DNA from: Streptomyces sp. HNM0574
GTDB lineage: Bacteria > Actinomycetota > Actinomycetes > Streptomycetales > Streptomycetaceae
Direction: 5' to 3'
DNA: 64,000 nucleotides
Assembly: GCF_012726235.1 (NCBI RefSeq)
Contig: NZ_JAASAH010000002.1
Location: forward strand, 620,001 to 684,000
Positions 45,013 through 53,353 of this stretch are shown in pieces. Under the pieces are notes generated by a model. That model saw only the letters and a program-made list of their open reading frames with translations, was not told the DNA's origin and searched no databases. Numbering within the stretch: position 1 is the first letter of the stretch; the number at the start of each line of letters is the position of its first letter. Both the position numbers and the translations under genes were made by a program.

Positions 45013-45049
45013 GAGGTCAGACGGGCTTTCGTGCAGCCCGTCTGACCTC
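45013..45049 (-). terminator. Terminator after nusG
   Basis: A perfect 15-bp inverted repeat GAGGTCAGACGGGCT with its complement, 7-nt loop, 40 bp past the nusG stop. It separates tRNA-Trp-secE-nusG from rplK-rplA. Confidence 0.9.
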
Positions 45050-45088
45050 TTCGGAAGTCTTCTCGCGCGCTCCTCGCGGAGCGGCTGT

Positions 45089-45949
45089 TCAGTTCTTCTG
45101 GATCTGGTCGAAGCTCAGCTCGACCGGGGTCTCGCGACCGAAGATCTCGACGAGGCCCTTGACCTTCTTCGAGTCGGCGTTGATCTCGTTGATCGTCGCC
45201 TGCAGGGTCGCGAACGGACCGTCGGTGACGGTGACCGCGTCGCCCACCTCGAAGTCCAGCACCTGGACCTCGACCTTGCGGCTGGGACCGCCGGCGGGCT
45301 TGGCCTCCTCGTCGGCGACGGCGGCCTTGGCGGCCTTCTCCTCCGCCTCGGGGGCGAGCATCTTGACGATCTCGTCGAGCGTCAGCGGGTACGGGTCGTA
45401 CGCGTTGCCGACGAAGCCGGTGACGCCGGGGGTGTTCCGGACGACGCCCCAGGACTCGTTCGTCAGATCCATGCGGACGAGCACGTAACCGGGCAGCTTG
45501 TTCTGCCGGACGGTGCGGCGGTCGCCGTTCTTGATCTGGACGACCTCTTCCTGCGGCACCTCGGCCTGGAAGATGAAGTCCTCGACGTTGAGCGACACGG
45601 CGCGCTGCTCGAGGTTGGTCTTCACGCGGTTCTCGTAGCCCGCGTAGGTGTGGATGACGTACCACTCGCCGGGGAGGAAGCGCAGCTCGTCGCGGAGGGC
45701 CGCGATCGGGTCGACCTGCTCCTCTTCCTCGGCCTCGGCGGCCTGCTCGTCCGCGGCGTCCGCGTCCTCGGCGGTCTCCGCGACGGCGTCCGTCTCGACG
45801 TGCAGCGCGGCCTCCTCGGCCGGCTCGCCCGCCGCGGCGTCGGCAGCTGCCGCCCGGTCGACACTGTCGTCCGCCGCCTCGACGATGTCGCGCTCGGTGT
45901 CATCGCCCAGCTGGGGCTCGACGGCGTCGTTCAGGTTCGGGTCAGACAC
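45089..45949 (-). CDS. nusG: Transcription termination/antitermination factor NusG
   Basis: A 286-residue NusG. The first 90 residues are an acidic Ala/Glu/Asp-rich extension, typical of actinobacteria. The NGN domain begins [22 protein letters not shown], with [12 protein letters not shown] and [12 protein letters not shown]. An insert of about 35 residues ([21 protein letters not shown]) separates it from the KOW domain, [17 protein letters not shown]. It binds RNA polymerase and couples it to Rho or to S10. GTG start. Confidence 0.97.
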   Translation of the reverse strand: MSDPNLNDAVEPQLGDDTERDIVEAADDSVDRAAAADAAAGEPAEEAALHVETDAVAETAEDADAADEQAAEAEEEEQVDPIAALRDELRFLPGEWYVIHTYAGYENRVKTNLEQRAVSLNVEDFIFQAEVPQEEVVQIKNGDRRTVRQNKLPGYVLVRMDLTNESWGVVRNTPGVTGFVGNAYDPYPLTLDEIVKMLAPEAEEKAAKAAVADEEAKPAGGPSRKVEVQVLDFEVGDAVTVTDGPFATLQATINEINADSKKVKGLVEIFGRETPVELSFDQIQKN

Positions 45950-46024
45950 GGTGGCTGCTTCTTCCTGGCTTCAAGGGGTCGAACATGCGGAAAGGGACCA
46001 CGCCGTGCGCGGCCTCCGCGGAGG

Positions 46025-46309
46025 TCAGCCGAAGACGCGCTTGACGAGTTCGGTGAACCCGTAGTCAATCACGGTCACCAGACCGATGATGATGACGACG
46101 AAAACGATGACGACGGTGGTGTACGTCGAGAGCTGATGCCGGGTGGGCCAGACGACCTTGCGGAGCTCCGCGACAACCTGGCGGTAGAAGAGACCCAGCC
46201 GGCCGAGCGGGCCCTTGCGTCCGCGCTTGCCTCCGCGACGGGGCTTCTTGCCCGCGCCCGACGACCCTCCGGGTTCGGGGACCTCGGTGGTGTCCGTGAT
46301 CTCCGTCAC
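46025..46309 (-). CDS. secE: Protein translocase subunit SecE
   Basis: A 94-residue SecE of the single-helix type. A basic Gly/Lys-rich N-terminus (KKPRRGGKRGRKGPLG) precedes the amphipathic LGLFYRQVVAELRKVVWPTRHQL and one membrane helix (about 63-84). With SecY it forms the Sec channel. GTG start. It lies between tRNA-Trp and nusG, the universal order. Confidence 0.96.
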   Translation of the reverse strand: MTEITDTTEVPEPGGSSGAGKKPRRGGKRGRKGPLGRLGLFYRQVVAELRKVVWPTRHQLSTYTTVVIVFVVIIIGLVTVIDYGFTELVKRVFG

Positions 46310-46415
46310 TCGTCCTCACCTGATCCGGGTCGTTGCCGTACGGCGTCCGGCCCGGCCGCACGGCGGTGCATTTCAGTACGTACGCAAGCACACACCTAGG
46401 TGACTATGTGTGTAG

Positions 46416-46488
46416 CAGGGCCGGAGGGACTTGAACCCCCAACCGCTGGTTTTGGAGACCAGTGCTCTACCAATTGAGCTACGACCCT
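46416..46488 (-). tRNA. tRNA-Trp (CCA)
   Basis: 73 nt. Acceptor AGGGTCG with CGGCCCT, D-loop GCTCAATTGGTAGAGC, anticodon loop CTCCAAA with anticodon CCA, and T-loop GGTTCAAGTCC. 3' CCA is not encoded. It lies 106 bp upstream of secE and is probably co-transcribed; TAGGTT at 46507-46502 is a candidate -10. Confidence 0.96.
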
Positions 46489-46780
46489 TTGTGGTTCTCC
46501 CAACCTACCGCATCCGCGTGAGTGCTTTGAGTGCGCACATCCGCACGGACGTACGGGCGGAAATGCGCGCCGCTTGTCCGGTCGACGGGAGCCAACGACG
46601 CAGAAGTCTACGTGTTTCCCGGCGTCAGGTCGAACGGCTCCCCTCGCCACCCTCCGTGACCGCCCCCGGCGAGGGGGTGAGAACCGGGCCGTCACGGGGC
46701 CGGAGCGCGGTGCCAACGGGTCCCGACCAGCCCGTGAAACCCGGGTGCCCGGCGGAGAGACGGTCTGGGAACATGCCTCT
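46489..46780. other. Divergent intergenic region, tRNA-Trp / aminotransferase
   Basis: 292 bp between divergent units with no supported gene. It must hold the tRNA-Trp promoter (candidate -10 at 46507-46502) and that of the aminotransferase, which I could not place. An ATG-CCT-CTA-TGA mini-frame overlaps the aminotransferase ATG by four bases. Confidence 0.4.
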
Positions 46781-48028
46781 ATGACCGCTGGAACCTCACC
46801 CGCACAGTCCCCCTCAGGTCCTACCGAGCGGCGCGTTTCCGCTCGTATCGGGGCCATCTCCGAGTCCGCGACGCTGGCCGTCGACGCCAAGGCGAAGGCC
46901 CTCAAGGCGGCCGGCCGCCCGGTGATCGGCTTCGGCGCCGGTGAACCGGACTTCCCGACGCCCGACTACATCGTCGAGGCCGCTGTGGAGGCATGCCGGA
47001 ACCCCAAGTTCCACCGGTACACCCCGGCGGGCGGGCTGCCCGAGCTCAAGGCGGCGATCGTCGAGAAGACCCGCCGGGACTCCGGTTACGAGATCGAGCC
47101 CTCCCAGGTCCTCGTCACCAACGGCGGCAAGCAGGCCATCTACGAGGCCTTCGCCGCGATCGTCGACCCGGGCGACGAGGTCATCGTCCCCGCGCCGTAC
47201 TGGACGACCTACCCCGAGTCCATCCAGCTCGCGGGCGGTGTGCCGGTCCCCGTCGTCGCCGACGAGACCACCGGGTACCGCGTCTCCGTCGAGCAGCTGG
47301 AGGCGGCGCGCACGGAGCGGACCAAGGTCGTCGTCTTCGTCTCGCCGTCCAACCCGACCGGTGCCGTCTACTCCCGTGAGCAGGTCGAGGCGGTGGGCCG
47401 CTGGGCCGCCGAGCACGGCCTGTGGGTGCTGACGGACGAGATCTACGAGCACCTCGTCTACGGCGACGCCGAGTTCACCTCGCTGCCCGCCGTGGTGCCC
47501 GAGCTGCGCGAGAAGTGCGTCGTGGTCAACGGCGTCGCCAAGACGTACGCGATGACCGGCTGGCGTGTGGGCTGGGTCATCGGCCCGCAGGACGTGGTGA
47601 AGGCCGCGACGAACCTGCAGTCGCACGCCACCTCGAACGTGAGCAACGTCGCGCAGGCCGCCGCGCTGGCCGCCGTCTCCGGTGACCTGGACGCCGTGGC
47701 CAAGATGCGCGAGGCCTTCGACCGCCGGCGTCGCACGATCGTGCGGATGCTGAACGAGATCGACGGCGTCGTCTGCCCCGAGCCGGAGGGCGCGTTCTAC
47801 GCGTACCCGTCCGTGAAGGGCCTGCTGGGCAAGGAGATCCGGGGCCGCCGTCCGGCCAGCAGCGTCGAGCTGGCCGAGGTGATCCTGGAGGAGGCCGAGG
47901 TCGCGGTCGTCCCGGGCGAGGCCTTCGGCACGCCGGGCTACCTGCGGCTGTCCTACGCGCTCGGCGACGAGGACCTCGTCGAGGGCGTCTCGCGGGTGCA
48001 GAAGCTGCTGGGCGAGGCGCGCGACTGA
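46781..48028 (+). CDS. aspC: Pyridoxal phosphate aminotransferase, aspartate type
   Basis: A 415-residue class I aminotransferase. [29 protein letters not shown] opens the fold; [15 protein letters not shown] binds the substrate carboxylate; [22 protein letters not shown] and [16 protein letters not shown] (PLP lysine) follow; and the Arg of YLRLSYALG binds the alpha-carboxylate. This is the aspartate aminotransferase subgroup I-gamma common in actinobacteria, moving amino groups between aspartate and 2-oxoglutarate. Specificity could include other amino acids or prephenate. Start chosen at MTAGTSP; a longer frame upstream reads as noncoding. Confidence 0.9.
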   Translation: MTAGTSPAQSPSGPTERRVSARIGAISESATLAVDAKAKALKAAGRPVIGFGAGEPDFPTPDYIVEAAVEACRNPKFHRYTPAGGLPELKAAIVEKTRRDSGYEIEPSQVLVTNGGKQAIYEAFAAIVDPGDEVIVPAPYWTTYPESIQLAGGVPVPVVADETTGYRVSVEQLEAARTERTKVVVFVSPSNPTGAVYSREQVEAVGRWAAEHGLWVLTDEIYEHLVYGDAEFTSLPAVVPELREKCVVVNGVAKTYAMTGWRVGWVIGPQDVVKAATNLQSHATSNVSNVAQAAALAAVSGDLDAVAKMREAFDRRRRTIVRMLNEIDGVVCPEPEGAFYAYPSVKGLLGKEIRGRRPASSVELAEVILEEAEVAVVPGEAFGTPGYLRLSYALGDEDLVEGVSRVQKLLGEARD

Positions 48029-48054
48029 CGTCCGCCCCCGCCGGGAATTCCCGC

Positions 48055-48084
48055 GGCCCCCGCTCCGGTACCGGAGCGGGGGCC
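48055..48084 (+). terminator. Terminator after the aminotransferase gene
   Basis: A perfect 30-bp palindrome (GGCCCCCGCTCCGGT and complement, no loop), followed by GTTCTCGTGTTC. 27 bp past the stop. Confidence 0.88.
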
Positions 48085-48169
48085 GTTCTCGTGTTCGGGC
48101 GCGCACCTGAACGGGCCTGTGGGCCGAAGTGACTACCGGACCGGGCCCGGGATGCGGCAGGATCTCGGG

Positions 48170-49291
48170 ATGGAGCAGTCTTCCGGGGAACGCCCGCCGT
48201 CCACCGCGCACACGGCAGCCCGCGATGTCCGCACGCTGCCGAAGGCGCATCTGCATCTGCACTTCACCGGCTCGATGCGTCCTGAGACGCTGCTGGAGCT
48301 CGCCGACAAGTACGGCGTCCACCTGCCGGAGGCGCTCAGCGGGGGCGAGCCCCCGCGGCTCCGGGCGACGGACGAGCGCGGCTGGTTCCGCTTCCAGCGG
48401 CTGTACGACATCGCGCGCTCCTGCCTGCGCTCCCCCGAGGACATCCAGCGGCTGGTGCGGGAGGCCGCCGAGGAGGATGTGCGGGACGGTTCGCGCTGGC
48501 TGGAGATCCAGGTCGACCCCACCTCGTACGCGCCCCGGCTCGGCGGGCTGACCCCGGCGCTGGAGATCATCCTCGACGCCGTGGACCGCGCCTCGCGGGA
48601 CACCGGCCTCGGCATGCGCGTGCTCGTCGCCGCGAACCGGATGAAGCACCCGCTGGACGCGCGGACCCTCGCGCGGCTGGCCGTGCGCTACCGGGACCGC
48701 GGGATCGTCGGCTTCGGGCTGTCGAACGACGAACGGCGCGGTTTCGCACGGGACTTCGACCGCGCGTTCACCATCGCCCGGCACGGCGGACTGCTGGCCG
48801 CGCCGCACGGCGGCGAGATGTGCGGCCCGTCGAGCGTCCGGGACTGCCTGGACGACCTGGGCGCGGCGCGGGTCGGCCACGGCGTGCGGGCCGCCGAGGA
48901 CGCCCGGCTGCTGACGCGGCTCGCGGAACGCGGGGTGACCTGCGAGGTGTGCCCGTCCTCGAACGTGGCGCTGGGTGTGTACGAGCGGGCCGAGGACGTG
49001 CCGCTGCGCACCCTGTGGGACGCAGGCATCCCGATGGCGCTGGGCGCGGACGACCCACTGCTGTTCGGTTCCCGGCTGGCCGCGCAGTACGAGCTGGCCC
49101 GCGGCACGCACGGCTTCACCGACGCCCAGCTCGCCGAGCTGGCCCGGCAGTCCGTGCGCGGCGCGGCGATGCCGGACGAGGTGCGCGGCCGCGTCCTCGC
49201 CGACATCGACGGCTGGCTCGACAGCTCCCCGGAGGCCGCGGTTCCGGCGGGCCGGGGACGTGTGGCGCCAGCCGCCGCCGGGCTCAGGTGA
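48170..49291 (+). CDS. Adenosine deaminase family protein
   Basis: A 373-residue TIM-barrel amidohydrolase. Zinc ligands His29 and His31 (KAHLHLHFTGSMRPETL), then PHGGE (His and catalytic Glu), RVGHGV, CPSSNVALG and GADDPLLFG with the Asp pair: all the deaminase chemistry is present. The substrate-contact position after HLHF is Thr where classical adenosine deaminase has Asp (HLDG), and GADDP replaces NTDDP. So this is a distinct subgroup; adenosine is only a likely substrate. Start at 48170. The last 8 bases overlap the convergent TetR gene. Confidence 0.85.
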   Translation: MEQSSGERPPSTAHTAARDVRTLPKAHLHLHFTGSMRPETLLELADKYGVHLPEALSGGEPPRLRATDERGWFRFQRLYDIARSCLRSPEDIQRLVREAAEEDVRDGSRWLEIQVDPTSYAPRLGGLTPALEIILDAVDRASRDTGLGMRVLVAANRMKHPLDARTLARLAVRYRDRGIVGFGLSNDERRGFARDFDRAFTIARHGGLLAAPHGGEMCGPSSVRDCLDDLGAARVGHGVRAAEDARLLTRLAERGVTCEVCPSSNVALGVYERAEDVPLRTLWDAGIPMALGADDPLLFGSRLAAQYELARGTHGFTDAQLAELARQSVRGAAMPDEVRGRVLADIDGWLDSSPEAAVPAGRGRVAPAAAGLR

Positions 49292-49886
49292 GGCCGGTCA
49301 GCAGCGTGCGGGCGAGGGCGCGGGCGAAGTCGTCGAGGGGCTGCGGAGGCTCGTCGGCCGAGAAGTCGTGGAGGAAGGCCCGCTGGGCGCAGGCGCCGAG
49401 GAGCAGGGCGGCGGCCGCGTCGGTGTCCGCGTCGGCGCGGAGCCGGCCCGCGTCGCGCTGGGTGCGCAGGTAGCGGGAGAGGGCGTCCAGCGGGAGCCGC
49501 GGTCCGGCGCCCAGTTCGCGCAGGGCCGCGTAGTGCCGCTGCTTGAGCGCGGGTTCGGCGTGCAGGGACGCGGCTATCGGCACGCTCCGCTCGTAGAACA
49601 GCGCGGCCTGCCGGGCGATCTCGACGAGGCTGTCCTCGACCGGCCTGGAGGCGCCCGCGCCCTCCGCGTTGAGCTCGTCGAGCAGGGGGTTGAGGCGGGG
49701 CAGCCGCTCCCACAGGACGTGGACGAACAGCTCCTCCTTGTTGGTGAAGTGCTTGTAGAGCGCCGCCTCCGAGCAGCCTGCCTCGCGGGCGATCTCCTTC
49801 GTCGTGGTGCGGGCCAGGCCGATGGTGCGCATCAGGCGCTCGGCCGCGTCGAGAATCCGGGAGCGCGTTGACGTGGGCGTGGGCAT
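49284..49886 (-). CDS. TetR family transcriptional regulator
   Basis: A 200-residue regulator. The helix-turn-helix is residues 8-52: RSRILDAAERLMRTIGLARTTTKEIAREAGCSEAALYKHFTNKEELF. The C-terminal ligand domain (55-200) is Leu/Ala-rich. ATG at 49886 with TAGAGT 6 nt upstream as a possible -10, i.e. a leaderless start. It is divergent from an NAD(P)-binding protein gene, the classical arrangement for a local repressor. An inverted repeat in the shared gap is the likely operator. Confidence 0.92.
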   Translation of the reverse strand: MPTPTSTRSRILDAAERLMRTIGLARTTTKEIAREAGCSEAALYKHFTNKEELFVHVLWERLPRLNPLLDELNAEGAGASRPVEDSLVEIARQAALFYERSVPIAASLHAEPALKQRHYAALRELGAGPRLPLDALSRYLRTQRDAGRLRADADTDAAAALLLGACAQRAFLHDFSADEPPQPLDDFARALARTLLTGLT

Positions 49887-49905
49887 TCACCCACTCTAAT
49901 CCTGA

Positions 49906-49921
49906 GTGAGTGAACACTTAC
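49906..49921. promoter_or_regulatory. Putative TetR operator
   Basis: GTGAGTG-AA-CACTTAC, 6 of 7 positions symmetric, in the 86-bp gap between the TetR gene and the oxidoreductase gene. The inference is that the TetR protein represses both genes from here. Confidence 0.5.
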
Positions 49922-49972
49922 CCACCTGCCCGCCTCACGAGGGAGCGCGGGACGAGCGAACGGGAGAAGGTC

Positions 49973-50608
49973 ATGCGCTTCACGGTCTTCGGCGCCACCG
50001 GCGGTACGGGACAGCAGCTCGTACGGCAGGCGCTGGAGGAGGGTGCCGAGGTCACCGCGGTGGTCCGCGACCCGGCCCGGCTCCCCCTCCGGCACGCCAG
50101 GCTGGAGGTGGTGACGGCCGAGCTGACCGGCCCGGACGTGCTGCGCCCCGCCGTGGCCGGCCGGGACGCGGTGCTCTCCGGGCTCGGCTCGCCGACCAAC
50201 AAGGGGGCCGGGATCGCCTCGCGGGGGACGCGGGCGATCGTCGGGGCGATGGAGGCCGAGGGCGTCGCGCGCTTCCTCGCGGTGAGCGCGGCCCCGCTCG
50301 GGCCGACGCCCGAGGGCGAGTCGCTGTTCTTCCGTACGGTGCTGAACCCGCTGGTCAAGCGCGCGCTGCGGGGGGTGTACGCCGACCTGGCGGTGATGGA
50401 GGAAGTGATCGCCGCCAGCGGTCTCGACTGGACCGTCGTCCGCCCGCCGCAGCTGACGGACGGCGCCGGGACGGGCCGCTACCAGCGGGTCCTGGACGGC
50501 AACGTGCTCGGTAGCCACAAGATCACGCGGGCCGACCTGGCGCACGCGATGCTGACCATGCGGGACGACCCGGAGACGGTGCGCCGGGCCGTCGGCGTCG
50601 CGGCCTGA
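49973..50608 (+). CDS. NAD(P)H-binding protein (NmrA/SDR-like)
   Basis: A 211-residue atypical short-chain dehydrogenase. The Rossmann motif FGATGGTGQQLV is at residues 5-16; VVRDPARLPLRHARLEVV follows; LDWTVVRPPQLTDGAGTGRY near residue 160 is the family's C-terminal signature. There is no canonical YxxxK pair, so it may be an NADPH sensor or a flavin/quinone reductase-like protein. GGGAGAAGG lies 2 nt before the ATG, tight spacing. Likely controlled by the divergent TetR protein. Confidence 0.85.
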   Translation: MRFTVFGATGGTGQQLVRQALEEGAEVTAVVRDPARLPLRHARLEVVTAELTGPDVLRPAVAGRDAVLSGLGSPTNKGAGIASRGTRAIVGAMEAEGVARFLAVSAAPLGPTPEGESLFFRTVLNPLVKRALRGVYADLAVMEEVIAASGLDWTVVRPPQLTDGAGTGRYQRVLDGNVLGSHKITRADLAHAMLTMRDDPETVRRAVGVAA

Positions 50609-50624
50609 GCCGCGGCGTCGGACG

Positions 50625-51680
50625 TCAGAGCGAGCAGCCGACCGTCACGGGCTCGTTGACGAGGGTCACGCCGAAGGCCGCGTGCACCCCGTCGCGCACC
50701 TCGCGGGCGAGGGCGAGCAGGTCCTCGGTGGTGGCCTCGCCGCGGTTGGTGAGCGCCAGGGTGTGCTTGCCCGAGATGCGGGCCGGGCCCGTGCCGTAGC
50801 CCTTGGTGAAGCCCGCGCGGTCGATGAGCCAGGCGGCGGAGGTCTTGGTGAGCCCCTCCCCCGCGGCGAAGGCGGGCGCGGCGACGTCGTCGCCCAGGTG
50901 TTCGGCGACGCGCTCGGTGAACGCCTCGAACTCGGCGTCCGTCAGCACCGGGTTGGTGAAGAAGGAGCCGGCCGACCAGGTGTCGTGGTCCTCCGGGTCG
51001 AGGACCATGCCCTTGCCGGCGCGCAGCCCGAGCACCGTCTCGCGGGCCGTGGTGACCTCCACCCGGTCGCCGGGCTCGACGCCCAGGACGCGGGCGGTCT
51101 CCGCGTACTTGATGGGGGCCGACATGCCGCCCGCGTCCTCCAGGTGGAAGCGGACGCGGAGGACGACGTACCGGTCCGGGTCGGCCTTGAAGCGGCTGTG
51201 CCGGTAGGCGAAGCCGCAGTCGGCGTTGCTCAGGGTGACGGTCTCGTCCGCGCGCCGGTCGTAGGCCACGACCTCGCGGATGGTGGCCGAAACCTCCTGG
51301 CCGTACGCGCCGACGTTCTGGATCGGGGTCGCCCCGGCCGAGCCGGGAATCCCCGCGAGGCACTCGATCCCGGCGAGGCCGGCGTCGGCGACGCGGGCGA
51401 CGGCGTCCGACCAGTTCTCCCCCGCGGCGAGTTCGAGCGCGGTGCCGGAGAGCGCGAAGCCCCGGGTGGCGATGCGCAGGGCGGTGCCCTCGAAGCCCTT
51501 GTCGGCGATGACGAGGTTGCTTCCGCCGCCGACGAGCAGCAGCGGGGTGCCCGCCTCGTCGGCTTCGCGTACGGCGGCGATCACCTCGTCGTCCGTGGTG
51601 GCGGTGACGAGGCGGGATGCGGGGCCGCCGAGCCGAAAGGTGGTCAGCGGGGCCAGGGGGGCGTCGTGGAGTTCCTGCAC
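50625..51680 (-). CDS. murB: UDP-N-acetylenolpyruvoylglucosamine reductase
   Basis: A 351-residue flavoenzyme that makes UDP-MurNAc for peptidoglycan. LTTFRLGGPASRLV; the FAD loop LLVGGGSNLVIADKGFEG; LAGIPGSAGATPIQNVGAYGQEV; YRHSRFK; catalytic Ser in WSAGSFFTNPVL; and the catalytic Glu near the C-terminus in TLVNEPVTVG. The GTG at 51680 gives the Streptomyces MurB start (QELHDAPLAPL) and follows a good -10 by 7 nt. The order murB-rpmG-hadAB-like genes is partly shared with mycobacteria. Confidence 0.96.
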   Translation of the reverse strand: MQELHDAPLAPLTTFRLGGPASRLVTATTDDEVIAAVREADEAGTPLLLVGGGSNLVIADKGFEGTALRIATRGFALSGTALELAAGENWSDAVARVADAGLAGIECLAGIPGSAGATPIQNVGAYGQEVSATIREVVAYDRRADETVTLSNADCGFAYRHSRFKADPDRYVVLRVRFHLEDAGGMSAPIKYAETARVLGVEPGDRVEVTTARETVLGLRAGKGMVLDPEDHDTWSAGSFFTNPVLTDAEFEAFTERVAEHLGDDVAAPAFAAGEGLTKTSAAWLIDRAGFTKGYGTGPARISGKHTLALTNRGEATTEDLLALAREVRDGVHAAFGVTLVNEPVTVGCSL

Positions 51681-51687
51681 GCGCTCA

Positions 51688-51693
51688 AGCGTA
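51688..51693 (-). promoter_or_regulatory. Putative -10 of murB (leaderless)
   Basis: TACGCT ends 7 nt before the murB GTG, with no Shine-Dalgarno sequence. Weak -35 near 51712-51717. It indicates a leaderless murB mRNA. Confidence 0.5.
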
Positions 51694-51757
51694 CGAGAGC
51701 CGCGCGGCGCCGGTTCCCACGCCCCGCTGACCACCCGGCAGGCGGAGGCGCGACCGC

Positions 51758-52192
51758 TCAGGCGAGGCGGACGACGGCGCGGGCCATGCCGAGCACCTTG
51801 CGGCCGTCGCTGACGGCGGTGAGGTCCACCCGGACCGTCCTGGCCTCGTCGTCCAGCTTGGCCGCGACCTTGCCGGTGACCTCGATCGTCGCGCCCTTGT
51901 CGTCGTCCGGGACGACGACGGGCTTGGTGAAGCGGACGCCGTACTCGACGACGGCCGCCGGGTCCTGCGTCCAGTCCGTGACGACGCGCGCCGCCTCGGC
52001 CATGGTGAACATGCCGTGCGCGATGACGTCCGGCAGGCCGACGTCCTTGGCGAAGCGCTCGTTCCAGTGGATCGGGTTGAAGTCACCGGAGGCGCCCGCG
52101 TACTTGACGAGGGTGGCGCGGTCCACGGGGAAGGTCTGCGCGGGGAGTTCGGTGCCCGCCTCGACGTCCGCGTAGGCGATCTTCGCAGTCAT
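51758..52192 (-). CDS. MaoC-like dehydratase (HadB-like)
   Basis: A 144-residue single hot-dog protein with the hydratase-2 motif YAGASGDFNPIHWNERFA; the Asp and His are the catalytic pair. GLPDVIAHGMFTMAEAARVV follows. It is like mycobacterial HadB, which dehydrates 3-hydroxyacyl-ACP in fatty acid elongation, here presumably with the HadA-like partner next to it. ATG at 52192 with GGGAG 10 nt upstream; it lies 5 bp after the partner's stop, so the two are co-translated. Confidence 0.9.
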   Translation of the reverse strand: MTAKIAYADVEAGTELPAQTFPVDRATLVKYAGASGDFNPIHWNERFAKDVGLPDVIAHGMFTMAEAARVVTDWTQDPAAVVEYGVRFTKPVVVPDDDKGATIEVTGKVAAKLDDEARTVRVDLTAVSDGRKVLGMARAVVRLA

Positions 52193-52197
52193 CGGCG

Positions 52198-52650
52198 TCA
52201 CTCTCCCTCGGCGGCGCGTGCCACCAGCTTCGTCCAGGCGGTCACCACGTGCGCCCCGGTCTCGTCGAGGACCTCGCCGCGCACGTCCAGGATGTCGTTG
52301 CCCGCCATCGACTTGATCGCCTCGATCGTCGAGACCACCGACAGGCGGTCCCCGGCGCGCACGGGGCGGGTGTAGGCGAACTTCTGGTCCCCGTGCACCA
52401 CGCGGCTGTAGTCCAGGCCCAGCTGCGGGTCCTCCACGACCTGGCCGGCGGCCTTGAAGGAGATGGAGAACACAAAGGTCGGCGGGGCGATCACGTCGGG
52501 GTGCCCGAGCGCGGCCGCCGCCTCGGGGTCGGTGTACGCCGGGTTGGCGTCGCCGATGGACTCGGCGAACTCGCGGATCTTCTCGCGTCCGACCTCGTAG
52601 GGCCGGGTGGGCGGATAGCTCCGTCCGACGAAGGACTGATCGAGCGCCAT
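52198..52650 (-). CDS. MaoC N-terminal-type protein (HadA-like)
   Basis: A 150-residue hot-dog protein. QSFVGRSYPPTRPYEVGREKIREFAESIGDANPAYTDPEAA, then LGHPDVIAPPTFVF. It matches FAS1_DH/HadA-like subunits. It lacks the full D-x-N-P-I-H catalytic motif (DANPAY instead), so it is the non-catalytic substrate-binding partner of the next gene. Streptomyces make no mycolic acids, so the heterodimer's acyl substrate here is unknown. ATG at 52650, AGGAGG 7 nt upstream. Confidence 0.9.
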   Translation of the reverse strand: MALDQSFVGRSYPPTRPYEVGREKIREFAESIGDANPAYTDPEAAAALGHPDVIAPPTFVFSISFKAAGQVVEDPQLGLDYSRVVHGDQKFAYTRPVRAGDRLSVVSTIEAIKSMAGNDILDVRGEVLDETGAHVVTAWTKLVARAAEGE

Positions 52651-52828
52651 GGGTGCGGAACCTCCTGCGGCTGGGCAGGCCGCGGCCGGGAGACGGCAGC
52701 GGCCACGAAGCGGGGCGGGGCCGGACACCGGGCGGCGCGGGCAGGCGGAGGGCCGCCCGCCGCCGGGGTCCGGCGGAGCCGGCCGTCCCGGCCGGGGCCG
52801 GTCGCGGGAGGACCCGCGTCCGGAGCGG

Positions 52829-52851
52829 CTGAAGCGCCCGGGGCGCTTCAG
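52829..52851. repeat. Inverted repeat upstream of the HadA-like gene
   Basis: CTGAAGCGCC and its perfect complement with a 3-nt loop, in the 297-bp rpmG-to-MaoC gap. The rest of this gap is very GC-rich with no open frame; the MaoC promoter is probably here. Confidence 0.45.
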
Positions 52852-52897
52852 GGACGGACGGACCGGGACCAGGCTACGGAGCCGGACGGGAAACACA

Positions 52898-52936
52898 GCA
52901 CGAGGCCGCCCCCGAAAAACGGGGACGGCCTCGTGC
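52898..52936 (-). terminator. Terminator after rpmG
   Basis: A 17-bp stem on the minus strand (52936-52920 with 52914-52898, one G-U pair) with a UUUUU loop. 12 bp past the rpmG stop. Confidence 0.88.
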
Positions 52937-52947
52937 CAGGGCCTGAT

Positions 52948-53112
52948 TCAGCGCGTCTCGCGGTGCGCGGTGTGCGAGTTGCAACGCGGGCAGTACTTCG
53001 CCATCTCCAGGCGGTCCGGGTTGTTACGCCGGTTCTTCTTGGTGATGTAGTTCCGCTCCTTGCACTCCACGCAGGCCAGCGTGATCTTCGGGCGGACATC
53101 TGTGGCAGCCAC
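52948..53112 (-). CDS. rpmG: 50S ribosomal protein L33, zinc-binding type
   Basis: A 54-residue L33: [52 protein letters not shown]. The CXXC pairs make it the zinc form; streptomycetes also keep zinc-free copies elsewhere. GTG start at 53112. It follows tRNA-Thr and tRNA-Met, the conserved actinobacterial order. Confidence 0.96.
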   Translation of the reverse strand: MAATDVRPKITLACVECKERNYITKKNRRNNPDRLEMAKYCPRCNSHTAHRETR

Positions 53113-53235
53113 GTGAGTGCTCCTTGACCGTGGGCCTCCCCCGGGCGCCCGCCCGAGGGGAAGGATGGGCTTTACAACGCAAAAGAGAGTAGCCGATCGA
53201 AGGACCGAGCCCACAATCGGCTACTGTCGGTGAAG

Positions 53236-53308
53236 TAGCGGTGACCGGACTTGAACCGGTGACACAGCGATTATGAGCCGCTTGCTCTACCGACTGAGCT
53301 ACACCGCC
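53236..53308 (-). tRNA. tRNA-Met (CAT)
   Basis: 73 nt. Acceptor GGCGGTG pairs with CACCGCT (one G-U), D-arm AGCTCAGTCGGTAGAGC, anticodon loop CTCATAA, T-loop GGTTCAAGTCC, discriminator A. Its first pair G1-U72 and D-arm fit an elongator Met tRNA rather than the initiator, which has an unpaired first position. Confidence 0.94.
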
Positions 53309-53353
53309 GTGATGTTGAGAATCTCCCGCCGGTTGACGGGAGTCCCACATCAG

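Noticed and set aside
46773..46784. ATG-CCT-CTA-TGA mini reading frame overlapping the aminotransferase start
   Set aside because: Too short to support from sequence alone and without a clear ribosome binding site; noted in the intergenic entry only.
52651..52897. A small gene in the rpmG-MaoC gap
   Set aside because: Open frames there are Gly/Arg/Pro low-complexity with no ribosome binding site; the region looks regulatory.
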